Of a stretch of 64,000 bases of DNA, positions 9,426 through 21,904 are shown piece after piece (position 1 is the stretch's first letter; each line of letters opens with the position of its first letter). Origin of the DNA: Paludibacter jiangxiensis (GTDB taxonomy: Bacteria; Bacteroidota; Bacteroidia; Bacteroidales; Paludibacteraceae); NCBI RefSeq assembly GCF_001618385.1, contig NZ_BDCR01000004.1, forward strand, positions 992,001-1,056,000, given 5' to 3'. The position numbers and the translations under genes are program-made. The notes beneath the pieces are model-generated. The model was given only the letters and a program-made list of their open reading frames with translations, was not told the origin of the DNA and made no database searches.

Positions 9426-10456
9426 ACAACTTAAAAACAACTTATTTTCGGATAAAGTTAAGCAAAATCATATTATTGCTCTTTGTTACAATCGCTTTCG
9501 TGTGTACAACGACAGCTCAGGCAACAAAACCAGCCAAAAGAAGCGCTATTGTAAATGGAGAAGATCTGACGGATACGAAAGGAAATGTCATCAATGCGCA
9601 TGGAGGCGGATTTTTGAAAGTGGGCAACTATTTCTACTGGATCGGCGAAAACCGTCACGACAATGTCCTGGTATCTTGTTACCGTTCTACCGACCTGTTG
9701 AATTGGGAATTCCGTGGCGATCTACTGACCCGCCAGTCGAATCCGGAGTTAGCCGATGCTAATATCGAGCGTCCCAAAGTGGTTTACAATACCAAAACAA
9801 AACAGTTTGTGATGTGGATGCATTACGAAAAACGTAGCGATTACAGCCTTGCAAGAGCTGCCGTAGCCGTTTCCAACGACATTGAAAAACCATTTACTTA
9901 TCAGCGTAGTTTTCGCCCGTTCGGCAATATGTCGCGCGACTGTACTCTGTTCCTTGACGATGACGGATCGGCCTATTTTTTCTCCTCGGCACGCGAAAAT
10001 TACGACATGATGATGTACCGTCTGACCGACGATTTCCTTGACTTAAAAGAACAGGTAGCCACACTTTGGCCCGGAGGCCACCGCGAAGCACCGGCCGTAG
10101 TAAAACGCAACGGATACTATTTCATGATAACTTCTGGCTGCACAGGCTGGGCTCCCAATCAGGCAAAATACGCTGTTGCAAAGTCCATCCGTGGCCCATG
10201 GTCGGAGTTGACTTATATAGCAGACAACACGACCTATCATTCTCAGTCGACCTATATTTTGCCAATTATCGGGAAGAAAAACACCTCCTATCTCTATGTT
10301 GGGGATCGATGGGATGGGAAACACTATTTCAATTCGAAATACATTTTCCTGCCGCTGACATTCAGAAATGACACAACGATGGAAATGCCATGGAGTGAAA
10401 CATGCACACCCGATGTGACGAAAGGCAAAATCGGACAAGCTAGCCAAAATAAATGA
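9359..10456 (+). CDS. GH43 exo-beta-1,3-galactanase-like enzyme (subfamily 24 type)
   Basis: 365 aa from the ATG at 9359; a downstream ATG at 9410 is an equally plausible start (see the repeat entry here). A hydrophobic export segment (KIILLLFVTIAFVCTTTAQ) precedes a five-blade GH43 propeller. The usual GH43 catalytic-base Asp near the start is absent: that region reads NAHGGGFLKVGNYFYW. The acid Glu243 is present in HREAPAV, and Gln296 in YHSQST sits where the fungal exo-beta-1,3-galactanase of GH43_24 uses Gln as base, as I recall. I therefore infer attack on the beta-1,3-galactan backbone of type II arabinogalactan. Subfamily assignment is from motif memory. Confidence 0.8.
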   Translation: MKRACFDQNTTPHENKDMRVLSDNLKTTYFRIKLSKIILLLFVTIAFVCTTTAQATKPAKRSAIVNGEDLTDTKGNVINAHGGGFLKVGNYFYWIGENRHDNVLVSCYRSTDLLNWEFRGDLLTRQSNPELADANIERPKVVYNTKTKQFVMWMHYEKRSDYSLARAAVAVSNDIEKPFTYQRSFRPFGNMSRDCTLFLDDDGSAYFFSSARENYDMMMYRLTDDFLDLKEQVATLWPGGHREAPAVVKRNGYYFMITSGCTGWAPNQAKYAVAKSIRGPWSELTYIADNTTYHSQSTYILPIIGKKNTSYLYVGDRWDGKHYFNSKYIFLPLTFRNDTTMEMPWSETCTPDVTKGKIGQASQNK

Positions 10457-10549
10457 TTTGCTTAGCATGCAACTACCCGACACCACTCTTTTTCTGTCTT
10501 AGAAGTAGACCCTTTTCTTACGGCAAAAAACGGAACTTAATTATTCTAA

Positions 10550-13660
<3,111 letters not shown>

Positions 13661-13685
13661 AAAACGAAACACGAACACTTCAAGC

Positions 13686-13732
13686 AACCCTTTCCTTTTA
13701 TCTTTGTAACAGAAAACGGAAAGGGTTTTTAA
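13686..13732 (+). terminator. Terminator after GH2
   Basis: AACCCTTTCC (13686-13695) pairs perfectly with GGAAAGGGTT (13718-13727), followed by a T run. Confidence 0.8.
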
Positions 13733-13836
13733 ATGAAGTGAAGCGAAAACGAGGGTCTAATCCGGTTTGCGTGTGGGGAATACCTACGGCATTCTAAGGT
13801 TGATATGTAACTTCGATGATTTTCTACAGATATGAG

Positions 13837-13943
13837 AGCCCTAACGGGCTGTTCTTGCCAAAAACGCACATCTTAAGACCGGTAGGTCTTGCATATCAAT
13901 AGAGAATAGATACCATTTCCAAATAAAAACCTCGTAGAGGTTT
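13837..13943. repeat. Cluster of three small palindromes (REP-like)
   Basis: The 13661-13978 gap holds a terminator, then AGCCC-taac-GGGCT (13837-13850), AAGACC-ggta-GGTCTT (13875-13890) and AAACCTC-gta-GAGGTTT (13927-13943). Short perfect stems with 3-4-nt loops in series resemble the hairpins around the REP-type transposase near 60 kb, although the sequences differ. No gene is visible here. Confidence 0.6.
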
Positions 13944-13978
13944 CACGGACATAAAAAGAAAAACAAACAAAAAAAGTT

Positions 13979-15205
13979 ATGAGAAAAGCACTACTACTTT
14001 TATTATTACTGCTTTCACTTCCATTGTATGCGCGGGAGAAAAAAGGGCCGCCAATCTCAACCCGACAGGTATGGTTGTTGTACATGGACAAAATTGCACG
14101 TCCGGTAATTGAACCCTTAGCTGACAACAAGCTCAAAGAATCCATGCCAATGGTGTTGTCCAAAACCATTGATAACCCCGGAAACAGGACAAAAGTGGCC
14201 TATCTGGAAGCCTTCGCCCGAACCCTCTGCGGCATCTCCCCGTGGTTGAATCTGGAGGGAGGCGACAGCGCAGAAGTGAAGTTGCGGGAACAATACCGTG
14301 TTTGGACCCTGAAAGCGGTTGCCAACGCAGTGAATCCTTCCGCAAAGGACTATATGCAATGGGCAGGCGGACAGCCTCTGGTCGATGCGGCATTCTTTTC
14401 GCTGGCGTTGGTTCGCTCTCCCTGGCTGTGGAATGACCTTGACAGCAAGGTGCAGAAGCAGGTGGTTAATGCGCTCCTGCAAACCCGACAAACCATCCCG
14501 GTTTATTCCAACTGGATACTTTTTTCGGGAATGATTGAAGCTTTTTTCTGCAAGTACGGCATGGAATACGATCCGGTACGACTGGAATATGGTATCCGTG
14601 AGTTTTCGCAACACTGGTACACCGGCGACGGCATGTTTTCCGACGGTATGGATTTTCATTTCGACTACTACAACAGCTATGTTATCCAACCGTACCTATC
14701 GAATATAATGGATGCCGTTGGGGGAAGAACCAAATCATTCGACTGGTTTCGAGGGAAGCTGGATAAAATCACCAAACGTTACGCCGTCATTCAGGAACGA
14801 ATGATTAATACCGACGGGAGTTTTCCTGTATATGGACGCTCTATCGTTTACCGTACGGGAGCTTTCCACCATCTGGCCGATATGGCATTGCGTAAACAGT
14901 TACCGGCTCAGTTATCGCCTGCACAGGTTCGGGACGGATTGACAGCCGTCATCCATAGAGTACTGGACGCTCCTGACACCTTTACAGACAAAGGCTACCT
15001 TACCATCGGACTTTGTGGCAACCAGCCCGATTTGGCCGATTTTTACATCAACACCGGAAGCTGTTACCTGGCGGCAACGATCTTCCTTCCTCTCGGATTA
15101 CCGGCGAACGACGAATTCTGGACAGCACCTACCGAAGCCTGGAGCTCCGTAAAAATATGGAACGGACAAAATTTCCCAGCCGACCATGCGATGGACGTGA
15201 AATAG
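13979..15205 (+). CDS. DUF2264 (GH154-type) secreted glycosidase
   Basis: 408 aa with a poly-Leu signal peptide (MRKALLLLLLLLSLPLYA). The body is DUF2264: RTKVAYLEAFARTLCGISPWL, the NWILFSGMIEAFF helix, and the GDGMFSDGMDFHFDYYNSYVIQPYL motif with clustered acidic and aromatic residues, an (alpha/alpha) toroid. As I recall, CAZy numbers this family GH154, with a beta-glucuronidase from an arabinogalactan locus as founder. Removing glucuronic acid caps would fit the neighbouring galactanase and galactosidases. The exact catalytic residues are not assigned here. Confidence 0.85.
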   Translation: MRKALLLLLLLLSLPLYAREKKGPPISTRQVWLLYMDKIARPVIEPLADNKLKESMPMVLSKTIDNPGNRTKVAYLEAFARTLCGISPWLNLEGGDSAEVKLREQYRVWTLKAVANAVNPSAKDYMQWAGGQPLVDAAFFSLALVRSPWLWNDLDSKVQKQVVNALLQTRQTIPVYSNWILFSGMIEAFFCKYGMEYDPVRLEYGIREFSQHWYTGDGMFSDGMDFHFDYYNSYVIQPYLSNIMDAVGGRTKSFDWFRGKLDKITKRYAVIQERMINTDGSFPVYGRSIVYRTGAFHHLADMALRKQLPAQLSPAQVRDGLTAVIHRVLDAPDTFTDKGYLTIGLCGNQPDLADFYINTGSCYLAATIFLPLGLPANDEFWTAPTEAWSSVKIWNGQNFPADHAMDVK

Positions 15206-15214
15206 TCCGGATAT

Positions 15215-15264
15215 GTTTAAAACGAAAAAAGGACAGCAACGACTGTCCTTTTTTCGTTTTAAAC
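15215..15264. terminator. Very long perfect hairpin terminator
   Basis: Bases 15215-15236 and 15243-15264 form a perfect 22-bp stem around loop CAACGA. The stem contains A6 on one side and T6 on the other, so it can terminate transcription in both directions. It closes the plus-strand enzyme genes. Confidence 0.85.
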
Positions 15265-15482
15265 GCCCTCAATGATTCAATTTCCAGCCCACGAGACCTT
15301 CTCCAATCTCAATCGTTTGCATGTGAATAATATCAAAGAGATACATTCTTGTTCTTATCCCAATCAATTGAAGCGTAATTTTACGCCCGATTTATCAAAA
15401 ATACTGTTATTGTTAAAATCCAAAAAGATTCTAACTTTTTGCAAGGAGCCAACGCTACGTGACGTAGGGTTGGCTTTTTTTG
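15265..15482 (+). other. Gene-free stretch ending in an orphan terminator
   Basis: No credible gene lies between 15206 and 15567. After the first terminator there is about 180 bp of AT-rich DNA, then a second plus-strand terminator at 15447-15480: AGCCAAC, CTACG, loop TGA, CGTAG, GTTGGCT, then T7. Two terminators in a row with nothing coding between them leave room for a short transcript, but I found no exact promoter box for one. Confidence 0.4.
15447..15482 (+). terminator. Orphan plus-strand terminator
   Basis: A 12-bp stem with one internal mismatch (AGCCAAC-g-CTACG against CGTAG-g-GTTGGCT) is followed by seven T. The preceding gene already has its own terminator at 15215. Confidence 0.75.
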
Positions 15483-15515
15483 TTCCCAATATCCGGCTAT
15501 GTTATAATCAATAAA

Positions 15516-15548
15516 AAATCCCGGAAGCAGTAATCTGTTCCGGGATTT
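15516..15548 (-). terminator. Terminator of the GH51 gene
   Basis: On the minus strand AAATCCCGGAA (15548-15538) pairs with TTCCGGGATTT (15526-15516), followed by a T run, 20 bp after the GH51 stop. Confidence 0.8.
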
Positions 15549-15567
15549 CCTTGTATTATATGGGAAA

Positions 15568-17100
15568 TTACATTTCCAGAGCCACAATTGATTTGGCAGG
15601 AAGAGTAACTATCATTCCCGTTTTGGTCAGTTTTGCTCCCTTAAATTCGGCAGGTTTTACCTCATCCGGTTTGTCAAAAGTATTGTACGAATCGATACCT
15701 TTTCCGGTAAGAATGGTTCCGCTTACTTTCGATACTTTCAGGTTGCTCAGGTCAACATCTACGGTTTGAGCATTATCCTTATCCAGATTTGCCATCGTAA
15801 TCAAAATACCACCTTTTGCATTTTTAGAAGCAGAAACGCTTACTGCAGGAACCTTTTTGTCATTATAGGTCAGTTCTGCACACTGTACATCAAGGGGAAG
15901 TTCTGTAGCATCCATATGGCCTTTATACATTTTGAAAACATAATAGGTCGGAGTAAGCACCATTTTCGGACCATCGGTCAAAATCATAGCTTGTAACACG
16001 TTCACCACCTGAGCAATGTTCGCCATTTTTACTCTTTCGCTGTATTTGTTGAAAATATTCAAAGAAAGAGCAGCCACCATTGCATCGCGCATGGTATTTT
16101 GCTGATAGAGGAAGCCCGGATGTGAGCCCGGTTCCTGATCCCACCATGTTCCCCATTCGTCTACCAAAAGATCGATCTTATTTTTAGGATCATACTTGTC
16201 CATGATCGCGATATGCTTTTTAATCACGTCTTCAATTTCGGCAGCCTTGGTAACTGTCCACAGATATTCCTCGGGAGTAAATTTGGTAGCAGAACCTTTG
16301 CTTCCACTCCAACCTTTACAGGTATAATAGTGCAATGAAACGGCTTTCATTTTGTCGCCGATCTTTTTCATCAACACATCGGTCCAGTTATAATCGTAAT
16401 CGCTGGCTCCACTGGCAATTTTGTACAAATGGTTGCTGCCAAAATCGCGGCAATAGGTTGAATAACGGCGATAGATATCGGAATAATAATCGGCTGTCAT
16501 GTTACCACCGCAACCCCAGCTTTCATTCCCAACGCCAAAAAACTTCACATTCCATGGTTTTTCACGACCATTCTGACGGCGAAGATTTGCCATTGGACTT
16601 TCACCGTCCGATGTCATATATTCTACCCATTTAGCCATCTCTTCGACACTTCCGCTACCTACGTTGCCGCTGATATAAGGTTCGCAACCGAGCATTTCGC
16701 ATAGATTGAGAAATTCGTGGGTACCAAAGCTATTGTCTTCGACCACGCCACCCCAGTTGTTATTGACCATTTTGGCACGTTTCTCTTTCGGACCAATACC
16801 GTCCATCCAGTGATACTCATCGGCAAAGCAGCCACCCGGCCAACGCATCACCGGTACCTGAAGATCTTTCAGCGCATTGAATACGTCTGTACGATAGCCC
16901 TTAATATTAGGAATAGGTGAATTCTCACCGACCCAAAGGCCACCGTAGATACAAGTTCCGAGATGTTCGGAAAATTGTCCGTAAATCTCTTTACTGATTT
17001 TATTTTTTGCCTGATCGGCATGAATGGACACTTTGACGGGAGTCTGTGCTGAAAGAGTCAGCGTTCCCATCAAAAAGAAGGAAAAGAGGGTTTTCTTCAT
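15568..17100 (-). CDS. GH51 alpha-L-arabinofuranosidase, secreted
   Basis: 510 aa, the normal length for GH51, with signal peptide [19 protein letters not shown]. The barrel shows [26 protein letters not shown], acid/base Glu193 in [11 protein letters not shown] and nucleophile Glu315 in [11 protein letters not shown]; a C-terminal jelly-roll ends in [10 protein letters not shown]. It releases L-arabinofuranose from arabinan or arabinogalactan side chains. It is first in the minus-strand block facing the galactan enzymes and has its own promoter-like box and terminator. Confidence 0.95.
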   Translation of the reverse strand: MKKTLFSFFLMGTLTLSAQTPVKVSIHADQAKNKISKEIYGQFSEHLGTCIYGGLWVGENSPIPNIKGYRTDVFNALKDLQVPVMRWPGGCFADEYHWMDGIGPKEKRAKMVNNNWGGVVEDNSFGTHEFLNLCEMLGCEPYISGNVGSGSVEEMAKWVEYMTSDGESPMANLRRQNGREKPWNVKFFGVGNESWGCGGNMTADYYSDIYRRYSTYCRDFGSNHLYKIASGASDYDYNWTDVLMKKIGDKMKAVSLHYYTCKGWSGSKGSATKFTPEEYLWTVTKAAEIEDVIKKHIAIMDKYDPKNKIDLLVDEWGTWWDQEPGSHPGFLYQQNTMRDAMVAALSLNIFNKYSERVKMANIAQVVNVLQAMILTDGPKMVLTPTYYVFKMYKGHMDATELPLDVQCAELTYNDKKVPAVSVSASKNAKGGILITMANLDKDNAQTVDVDLSNLKVSKVSGTILTGKGIDSYNTFDKPDEVKPAEFKGAKLTKTGMIVTLPAKSIVALEM

Positions 17101-17131
17101 GGATATAAATGTTTGTTAGTTGATTGCGCTA

Positions 17132-17139
17132 CAAAGATA
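17132..17139 (-). promoter_or_regulatory. -7 box of the GH51 promoter
   Basis: TATCTTTG on the minus strand matches TAnnTTTG exactly, about 32 bp before the GH51 start. No good -33 TTG is visible. Confidence 0.45.
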
Positions 17140-17233
17140 TAAAATGTTCTTTTTACACTTATTTTTTTGAGCAAAAAAAATTCAGGTGTAACATGCTATT
17201 CTCTAATATGATTAAACCTGAACTTAAAAAATG

Positions 17234-19318
17234 CTATTCTTTCCACACTGCAACACCTGCAGGTGTCAGCTCTTTTGTCCCGTAAATAATTTTTGCACTG
17301 GCCGGAATATTCAGAGTTACGTTGGATGAAGAGTAGTTGCAAGCCACCCAGAACCCGTCGCGCCAGTTCACCATTACACCTTCGGGCAATTCATCAACGG
17401 CCGTTCCAGCAGTTTCAAACACCTTTTTCAAGACATCTTTTTCGAACTTGCCATCGTGAGTATCCGTCCCGATATACGTAACAGAACCTTTGCCAAGTTT
17501 GCGATGAACAACGGTAGGTTTTCCGGCATAAAACTGATCGGCAAAGCTGGCCCACACTTCGGTACCGGAAGCCGGCTCGAGCATATCGCCCCAGGTATTC
17601 CATTTATACGATTGGCCGTTGAACGAAACAGTCGCCGTTTTAGTCGAGTTGAGCATATCGTTCATCACAATCTTCGCACCAATCAGTTTGCTGATCGCGT
17701 CAGCCCACGGAGCTTCCGGGAAATGACCATCACGATCCTTCAGTCCTGTACGTACCGAAACGATCAGATTCCCTCCATTTTCGGCATATTTCATCCATTT
17801 ATCCACCAATGCTTTATCGACCATCTGATAGGCTGGCACCAGCACAAAAGGATATGCTGACAGGTCTTTTGTTTCATCTGCAAACTCAACGGGAGCTTTC
17901 AGCAATTTAAGCGCATTGTAATATTTGGCAATGTGATCGCGTTCGTTCCATTGGAAAGTCTGCGGCTGAATGGTGGTTTCCCACACATTATCGGAGTTGT
18001 AAACAATAGCCGTTTTGCGGGCGGCATACTCTTTGGGCATTGCAGCGTTTGACTTATACAATTTCCGCAGTTCTTTCACTTCCTTCATAAACTGGCTATA
18101 TTGTTGTCCACCGTTGAGCGGAGTGACTCCGTCGGTGCCCACCATGCCATAATGGAACTGCTCGCCGCCATACAGCGGTTGACGATAACGATAGGAGCAG
18201 ATAAAATCGAGGCCACCGGCAAAAGCGTTCCAAAGCCACATGCGTACAGCACCCGGATAGGGTTGCGGATTATAGCTACCCCAGTTTACCTGACCGGGTT
18301 GAAGCTCCATTACTCCGGTAACACCTTTCAATGCACGAAAAAAGTCATTGGAAAAGGAGATACGCCACGGATCACCCATACGAAAACCCTGATCGCCTAC
18401 CCCATCGGTATAACCGGCTACGGGATACACCGTGTAACTAATGAAATCGAGGTCGGGATTGCGCCATGGATCGACATCGGTATGACCATTCATAAAGTTT
18501 GTCGTAACAAACTGCGATTTTGGGACGTTATCCTTAATTGCCTTGTTTTGAAGCGAAATGAATTTGGCACACTCATCTGCATTGAACCGTTTCATATCCA
18601 ATACCGAAGTAGGACTGGCAATGCCCGAATACAAACGACCGACATTCGGCATCTCAATTTGTGCGAAGTCGGTATAAATCCCCGACCAGAAAGCAGTGCC
18701 CCAGGCACGATTCAATTCATCGATAGTTTTATACTTATTTTTTAGCCAGTTACGAAAAGAAGCCTGTGCTGCCGGGCTATAATCGAGCGCTCCGTAGTGC
18801 GAGGGTTCATTGTCGATCTGCCAGCCCCAAATCCGCTTGTCGTTGGCATAATGTTTGGCCATGGCTTCTACCACTTTTCGGGTTAGCTCCTGGTATTTCG
18901 GGCTCGACCACGAATAGTGCTCGCGGGTACCATGCATTCCGGTTTGTCCGTTAGCCTGCTCCACAAGTATCTCCGGGTATTTCCGCGTCAGCCATACCGG
19001 CGGTGTAGCAGAAGGAGTACACAGCATCACTTTCAGATTATTCTTGGCCGCAAGATCAACCGCTCTGTCTAACCAGCGAAAATCATAATTTCCTTCGGTA
19101 GGTTCCAGTTGTGCCCAGGCAAATTCGGCCATGTGGACAAATTCAAATCCCATGGAAGCCATATTTTTAAAATCACGCTCCCACTGATCCGGGCTCCATG
19201 CTTCGGGATAATAATACACCCCTGTTTCTACAAGGTTCTCTGCTTTGAAAAACTGCTTTTGTCCGTACGACAAAGAGCTACAGACAAATGCCAACAAAAG
19301 GAATATTGTATTTTTCAT
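17234..19318 (-). CDS. GH42 beta-galactosidase, secreted
   Basis: 694 aa with signal peptide (MKNTIFLLLAFVCSSLSYGQ). It has the GH42 three-domain layout: a barrel with GVYYYPEAWSPDQWERDF, acid/base Glu171 in QIDNEPSHYG and nucleophile Glu338 in GVMELQPGQVNWG; a trimerisation domain from about 400 (KTAIVYNSDNVWE) with VRTGLKDRDGH; and a small C-terminal beta domain. GH42 enzymes usually act on beta-galactosides and galactooligosaccharides. The signal peptide makes this one periplasmic, which agrees with the other exported galactosidases here. Confidence 0.95.
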   Translation of the reverse strand: MKNTIFLLLAFVCSSLSYGQKQFFKAENLVETGVYYYPEAWSPDQWERDFKNMASMGFEFVHMAEFAWAQLEPTEGNYDFRWLDRAVDLAAKNNLKVMLCTPSATPPVWLTRKYPEILVEQANGQTGMHGTREHYSWSSPKYQELTRKVVEAMAKHYANDKRIWGWQIDNEPSHYGALDYSPAAQASFRNWLKNKYKTIDELNRAWGTAFWSGIYTDFAQIEMPNVGRLYSGIASPTSVLDMKRFNADECAKFISLQNKAIKDNVPKSQFVTTNFMNGHTDVDPWRNPDLDFISYTVYPVAGYTDGVGDQGFRMGDPWRISFSNDFFRALKGVTGVMELQPGQVNWGSYNPQPYPGAVRMWLWNAFAGGLDFICSYRYRQPLYGGEQFHYGMVGTDGVTPLNGGQQYSQFMKEVKELRKLYKSNAAMPKEYAARKTAIVYNSDNVWETTIQPQTFQWNERDHIAKYYNALKLLKAPVEFADETKDLSAYPFVLVPAYQMVDKALVDKWMKYAENGGNLIVSVRTGLKDRDGHFPEAPWADAISKLIGAKIVMNDMLNSTKTATVSFNGQSYKWNTWGDMLEPASGTEVWASFADQFYAGKPTVVHRKLGKGSVTYIGTDTHDGKFEKDVLKKVFETAGTAVDELPEGVMVNWRDGFWVACNYSSSNVTLNIPASAKIIYGTKELTPAGVAVWKE

Positions 19319-19350
19319 CTTAAAATAATTGGTAATAAACTATTCGCCAA

Positions 19351-19380
19351 CAAAGATAAACGTTGTTACTGATGCAACAA
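19351..19380 (-). promoter_or_regulatory. Promoter of the GH42 gene
   Basis: On the minus strand TTG (19380-19378), a 19-bp spacer and TATCTTTG (19358-19351) give a full Bacteroidota promoter 33 bp before the start codon. Confidence 0.7.
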
Positions 19381-19462
19381 TCGTCGTTTTATACGCAAAA
19401 CTGCAAATGAAATTTTAGACCTACTTTTTTGACATAAAAAAGCAGACCGATTTCCATCGGAA

Positions 19463-20287
19463 TTATTTTACTGGTGTCGTTTTTGTGAAAAAATTGGACA
19501 TAAACAGCATTTGATACTGAATGGAATTATTCCAGTAAGGCCAGTTGTGAGCTCCCGGGCGAATGATAAAATCGTGTGGAATATTCCGGTCAAGCAGTTT
19601 TTCGTGCAACTGGCAATTTACCTTGTAGAAAAAGTCTTCCGATCCGCAATCGATAATCAGGCTCAACGATTTCGGTGTAAGCAGATGAACGAGGTTCACC
19701 ACGGTATTTTTCTCCCAGTTATCCGGATTTTCGGCGTAAGTGCCCAACCGTTTGGCAATGTCCCAGTTGTTAGGAAAAGGACGAAAATCGACACCTCCGC
19801 TCATGCTGCCGGCCACGCCAAACAAATCCTGATGGCGAAACGAAAGATAGAGCGCACCGTGTCCGCCCATGCTTAAACCGGTAATGCCTCGTCCGGCACG
19901 GTCAGCGATCGTAGCATAATGGCTATCCACAAACGGGATCAGCTCTTTGGTGACGTAAGTTTCGTATTGAAAATTCTTATCCATCGGGCTATCGAAATAC
20001 CAGCTACCAATTGCGCCATCAGGACAAACCACAATTACATCGTAAGTATCGACCAAAGGAATAAACGATTTGCCCTGCGTGATCCAGTCGTTATAATTAC
20101 CGCCATATCCATGAAGCAGATAGATTACCGGAAGGCGTTTGGCCGTTGAATAATTGTCGGGAGTTACCACTACGGCTTTAATTTCTTTGTTCATCACCTT
20201 GCTGTAGGTAGACACCGTTTCAATTTTGGCAGCAAAAACGACAACAACAGCAAACATTAACACCAATAAAGCACAAAGTCTTTTCAT
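19463..20287 (-). CDS. Secreted esterase, esterase-D/feruloyl-esterase-like alpha/beta hydrolase
   Basis: I start it at 20287 (274 aa), where MKRLCALLVLMFAVVVVFAA forms a signal peptide; an ATG at 20350 would add 21 basic residues and lies 1 bp from the upstream stop. The fold shows the oxyanion HGYGG motif (60-63), the nucleophile Ser139 in GITGLSMGGHGAL, an acidic residue in IIDCGSEDFF and the His in GAHNWPYW. Proteins of this type remove acyl or feruloyl esters from plant glycans. It follows two SGNH hydrolases, so a set of ester-removing enzymes is encoded together. Confidence 0.85.
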   Translation of the reverse strand: MKRLCALLVLMFAVVVVFAAKIETVSTYSKVMNKEIKAVVVTPDNYSTAKRLPVIYLLHGYGGNYNDWITQGKSFIPLVDTYDVIVVCPDGAIGSWYFDSPMDKNFQYETYVTKELIPFVDSHYATIADRAGRGITGLSMGGHGALYLSFRHQDLFGVAGSMSGGVDFRPFPNNWDIAKRLGTYAENPDNWEKNTVVNLVHLLTPKSLSLIIDCGSEDFFYKVNCQLHEKLLDRNIPHDFIIRPGAHNWPYWNNSIQYQMLFMSNFFTKTTPVK

Positions 20288-20351
20288 TCTGTAATATTTT
20301 TTTTTAAGATTATATGGAATTGATAGATGAGTAAAACTTACTTCATTCATT

Positions 20352-21137
20352 TTAGTATCTGTAATTTTTCAAAAATATCAGCTTTTTACTGACTTGCTTG
20401 ATCCATTCGCGAGCCATCAGTTCGTGACCGAAAACGGTAGGATGAATACCATCCCAAATCCAATAATCGGCTGGAGAATCTTTCATGGCTTTATCAAAAA
20501 CCGAAGGATAATCGACCACTATGGCATCGAATTCGGCAGCAAGTTTCAGCACCACTGCTTTGCGAGCCGCCACTCCATCGCGCCATTTTTCCCAGTTATT
20601 TTTGCGGTTCCCAACCGGATAAACGAAAGGAAGGCCCAACACGAACAATATTTTAGGGTTGGCAGCTTTGCTTTGTTGCAACAAATCACGATAGCCTTGC
20701 TCAAAAGCTGCGACATCTGTAATCGGCTCATTGTTTTTAATGGCATGATCAACATCGTTGATACCTACCAGAAGACTCAACACATCGGGATGCAGATCGA
20801 GCGTATCCGTTTTCCAGCGTTGCTGAAGGTCGGGCACACGGTTGCCACTTATTCCCCGATTGTAGAACGAAAATCCGTCATGAGGAAAGTCGGCTCCTAC
20901 CCGACTGGCAACTGCAAAGGCATACCCGTGTCCCATGATGTGGTTCGGATCGCTATTACGCCCTCGGTTGCCGTCTGTTATAGAATCACCCTGAAAAAGA
21001 AAAGTCAGGTGCTTCTCTTTGTCGGATACAGAAAATTCGTTTCGTTTTGGTTTGGCTGCCAACAAGGAAGCCGGAGTAACAGCAGTTGCGATTCCGGCAA
21101 TAGCAGCCGTTTTCAGAAAAGTTCTACGAGAAAACAC
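20352..21137 (-). CDS. SGNH/GDSL hydrolase with twin-arginine-like signal
   Basis: 261 aa, starting at a GTG (21137). The N-terminus SRRTFLKTAAIAGIATAVT is a twin-arginine-type signal, suggesting folded export. SGNH blocks are present: block I GDSITDGN, block II RGISGNRV, block III GINDVDH, block V DGIHPTVFGH with the catalytic Asp and His. Such enzymes commonly deacetylate pectic or hemicellulosic oligosaccharides. It lies 18 bp downstream of the next SGNH gene and 1 bp upstream of the longest form of the esterase, so these are one operon. Confidence 0.88.
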   Translation of the reverse strand: MFSRRTFLKTAAIAGIATAVTPASLLAAKPKRNEFSVSDKEKHLTFLFQGDSITDGNRGRNSDPNHIMGHGYAFAVASRVGADFPHDGFSFYNRGISGNRVPDLQQRWKTDTLDLHPDVLSLLVGINDVDHAIKNNEPITDVAAFEQGYRDLLQQSKAANPKILFVLGLPFVYPVGNRKNNWEKWRDGVAARKAVVLKLAAEFDAIVVDYPSVFDKAMKDSPADYWIWDGIHPTVFGHELMAREWIKQVSKKLIFLKNYRY

Positions 21138-21155
21138 TGTATTAATGGTTAATTA

Positions 21156-21818
21156 TTAATGCTTAGTGGTTAATTGTCTGAATATCTCGTTGGCAAGAAA
21201 TTTCGCACCTTCGGCATTGGGATGAATGCCATCGAAGACCAATTCTTCGTGCCCTAAAAATGGTTTTCTGAGATCAATCAACCGCACGTGCATTTTCTTT
21301 TGCACGGTTTTGATTTTCGGAATAACGCCGTTGACAATGATGCTATCGTTGATGCCCCACTCGGGATGAAAATGAGGTGCACGGGCAAATACCGGAATCG
21401 GATAGCAGAGATAGATTTTGGGATGCGACGGCAGTTGCTTGAACCGTTTCACCATCGCTGTCAGATCCGCAATAAAGTCGGTCTGATACTTCCAGTTCAT
21501 CGGTTTGCTGTCGTTGGTTCCCAGCTTTATAATAACAATGTCGGGATTCAGAGCCAGCGCATCGCTATACTCTTTCTCTTTGATGTACGGCAAATTTCCT
21601 TTCGAGAGCAATGTACGAGCGCTGTTACCGTAGTTGTGCACCTCGTATTTATCGCCCAACAAAGCCTGGAGTTGAGTCGGATAAGATTCTGTCGGTTTCA
21701 GACCGTAACCGAAAGTAATGCTGTTGCCTACGCAGGCTACCTTGATTTTCGGTTGCGCAAATGTCACAACCGAAAGGAGCAAAAACAGCAGTAAAAATGA
21801 GTATTTTGTACGATTCAT
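21156..21818 (-). CDS. SGNH/GDSL hydrolase, secreted
   Basis: 220 aa with signal peptide MNRTKYSFLLLFLLLSVVTFAQ. Blocks are GNSITFGYG with the nucleophile Ser, NYGNSARTLL, KLGTNDSKP and DGIHPNAEGA. It has little similarity to the neighbouring SGNH protein outside these blocks, so it is not a recent duplicate. It is probably an acetylesterase acting on oligosaccharides, with substrate unknown. A word-repeat intergenic element lies immediately before its start. Confidence 0.87.
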   Translation of the reverse strand: MNRTKYSFLLLFLLLSVVTFAQPKIKVACVGNSITFGYGLKPTESYPTQLQALLGDKYEVHNYGNSARTLLSKGNLPYIKEKEYSDALALNPDIVIIKLGTNDSKPMNWKYQTDFIADLTAMVKRFKQLPSHPKIYLCYPIPVFARAPHFHPEWGINDSIIVNGVIPKIKTVQKKMHVRLIDLRKPFLGHEELVFDGIHPNAEGAKFLANEIFRQLTTKH

Positions 21819-21821
21819 GCG

Positions 21822-21900
21822 TAAAAAATTTCAAGTTAAATATTAAAAGTTTCAAGTTTCATGGAGCTACATCTTCACAACCCCAAATCCTCAAATTTCC
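21822..21900 (-). repeat. Word-repeat intergenic element between DUF5703 and SGNH genes
   Basis: Read on the minus strand, the gap has a first half of GGAAATTTGAGGATTTGGGG-type words and a second half of AAACTTGAAACTTTTAA-type words ending just before the start codon. The 16-mer AACTTGAAACTTTTAA (21858-21843) recurs exactly at 29968-29953. The first half resembles the element at 54731. Confidence 0.65.
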
Positions 21901-21904
21901 AAGT

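Noticed and set aside
18101-18745. 214-codon plus-strand frame within GH42
   Set aside because: It is antisense to conserved GH42 coding sequence with both catalytic residues in place; a shadow frame.
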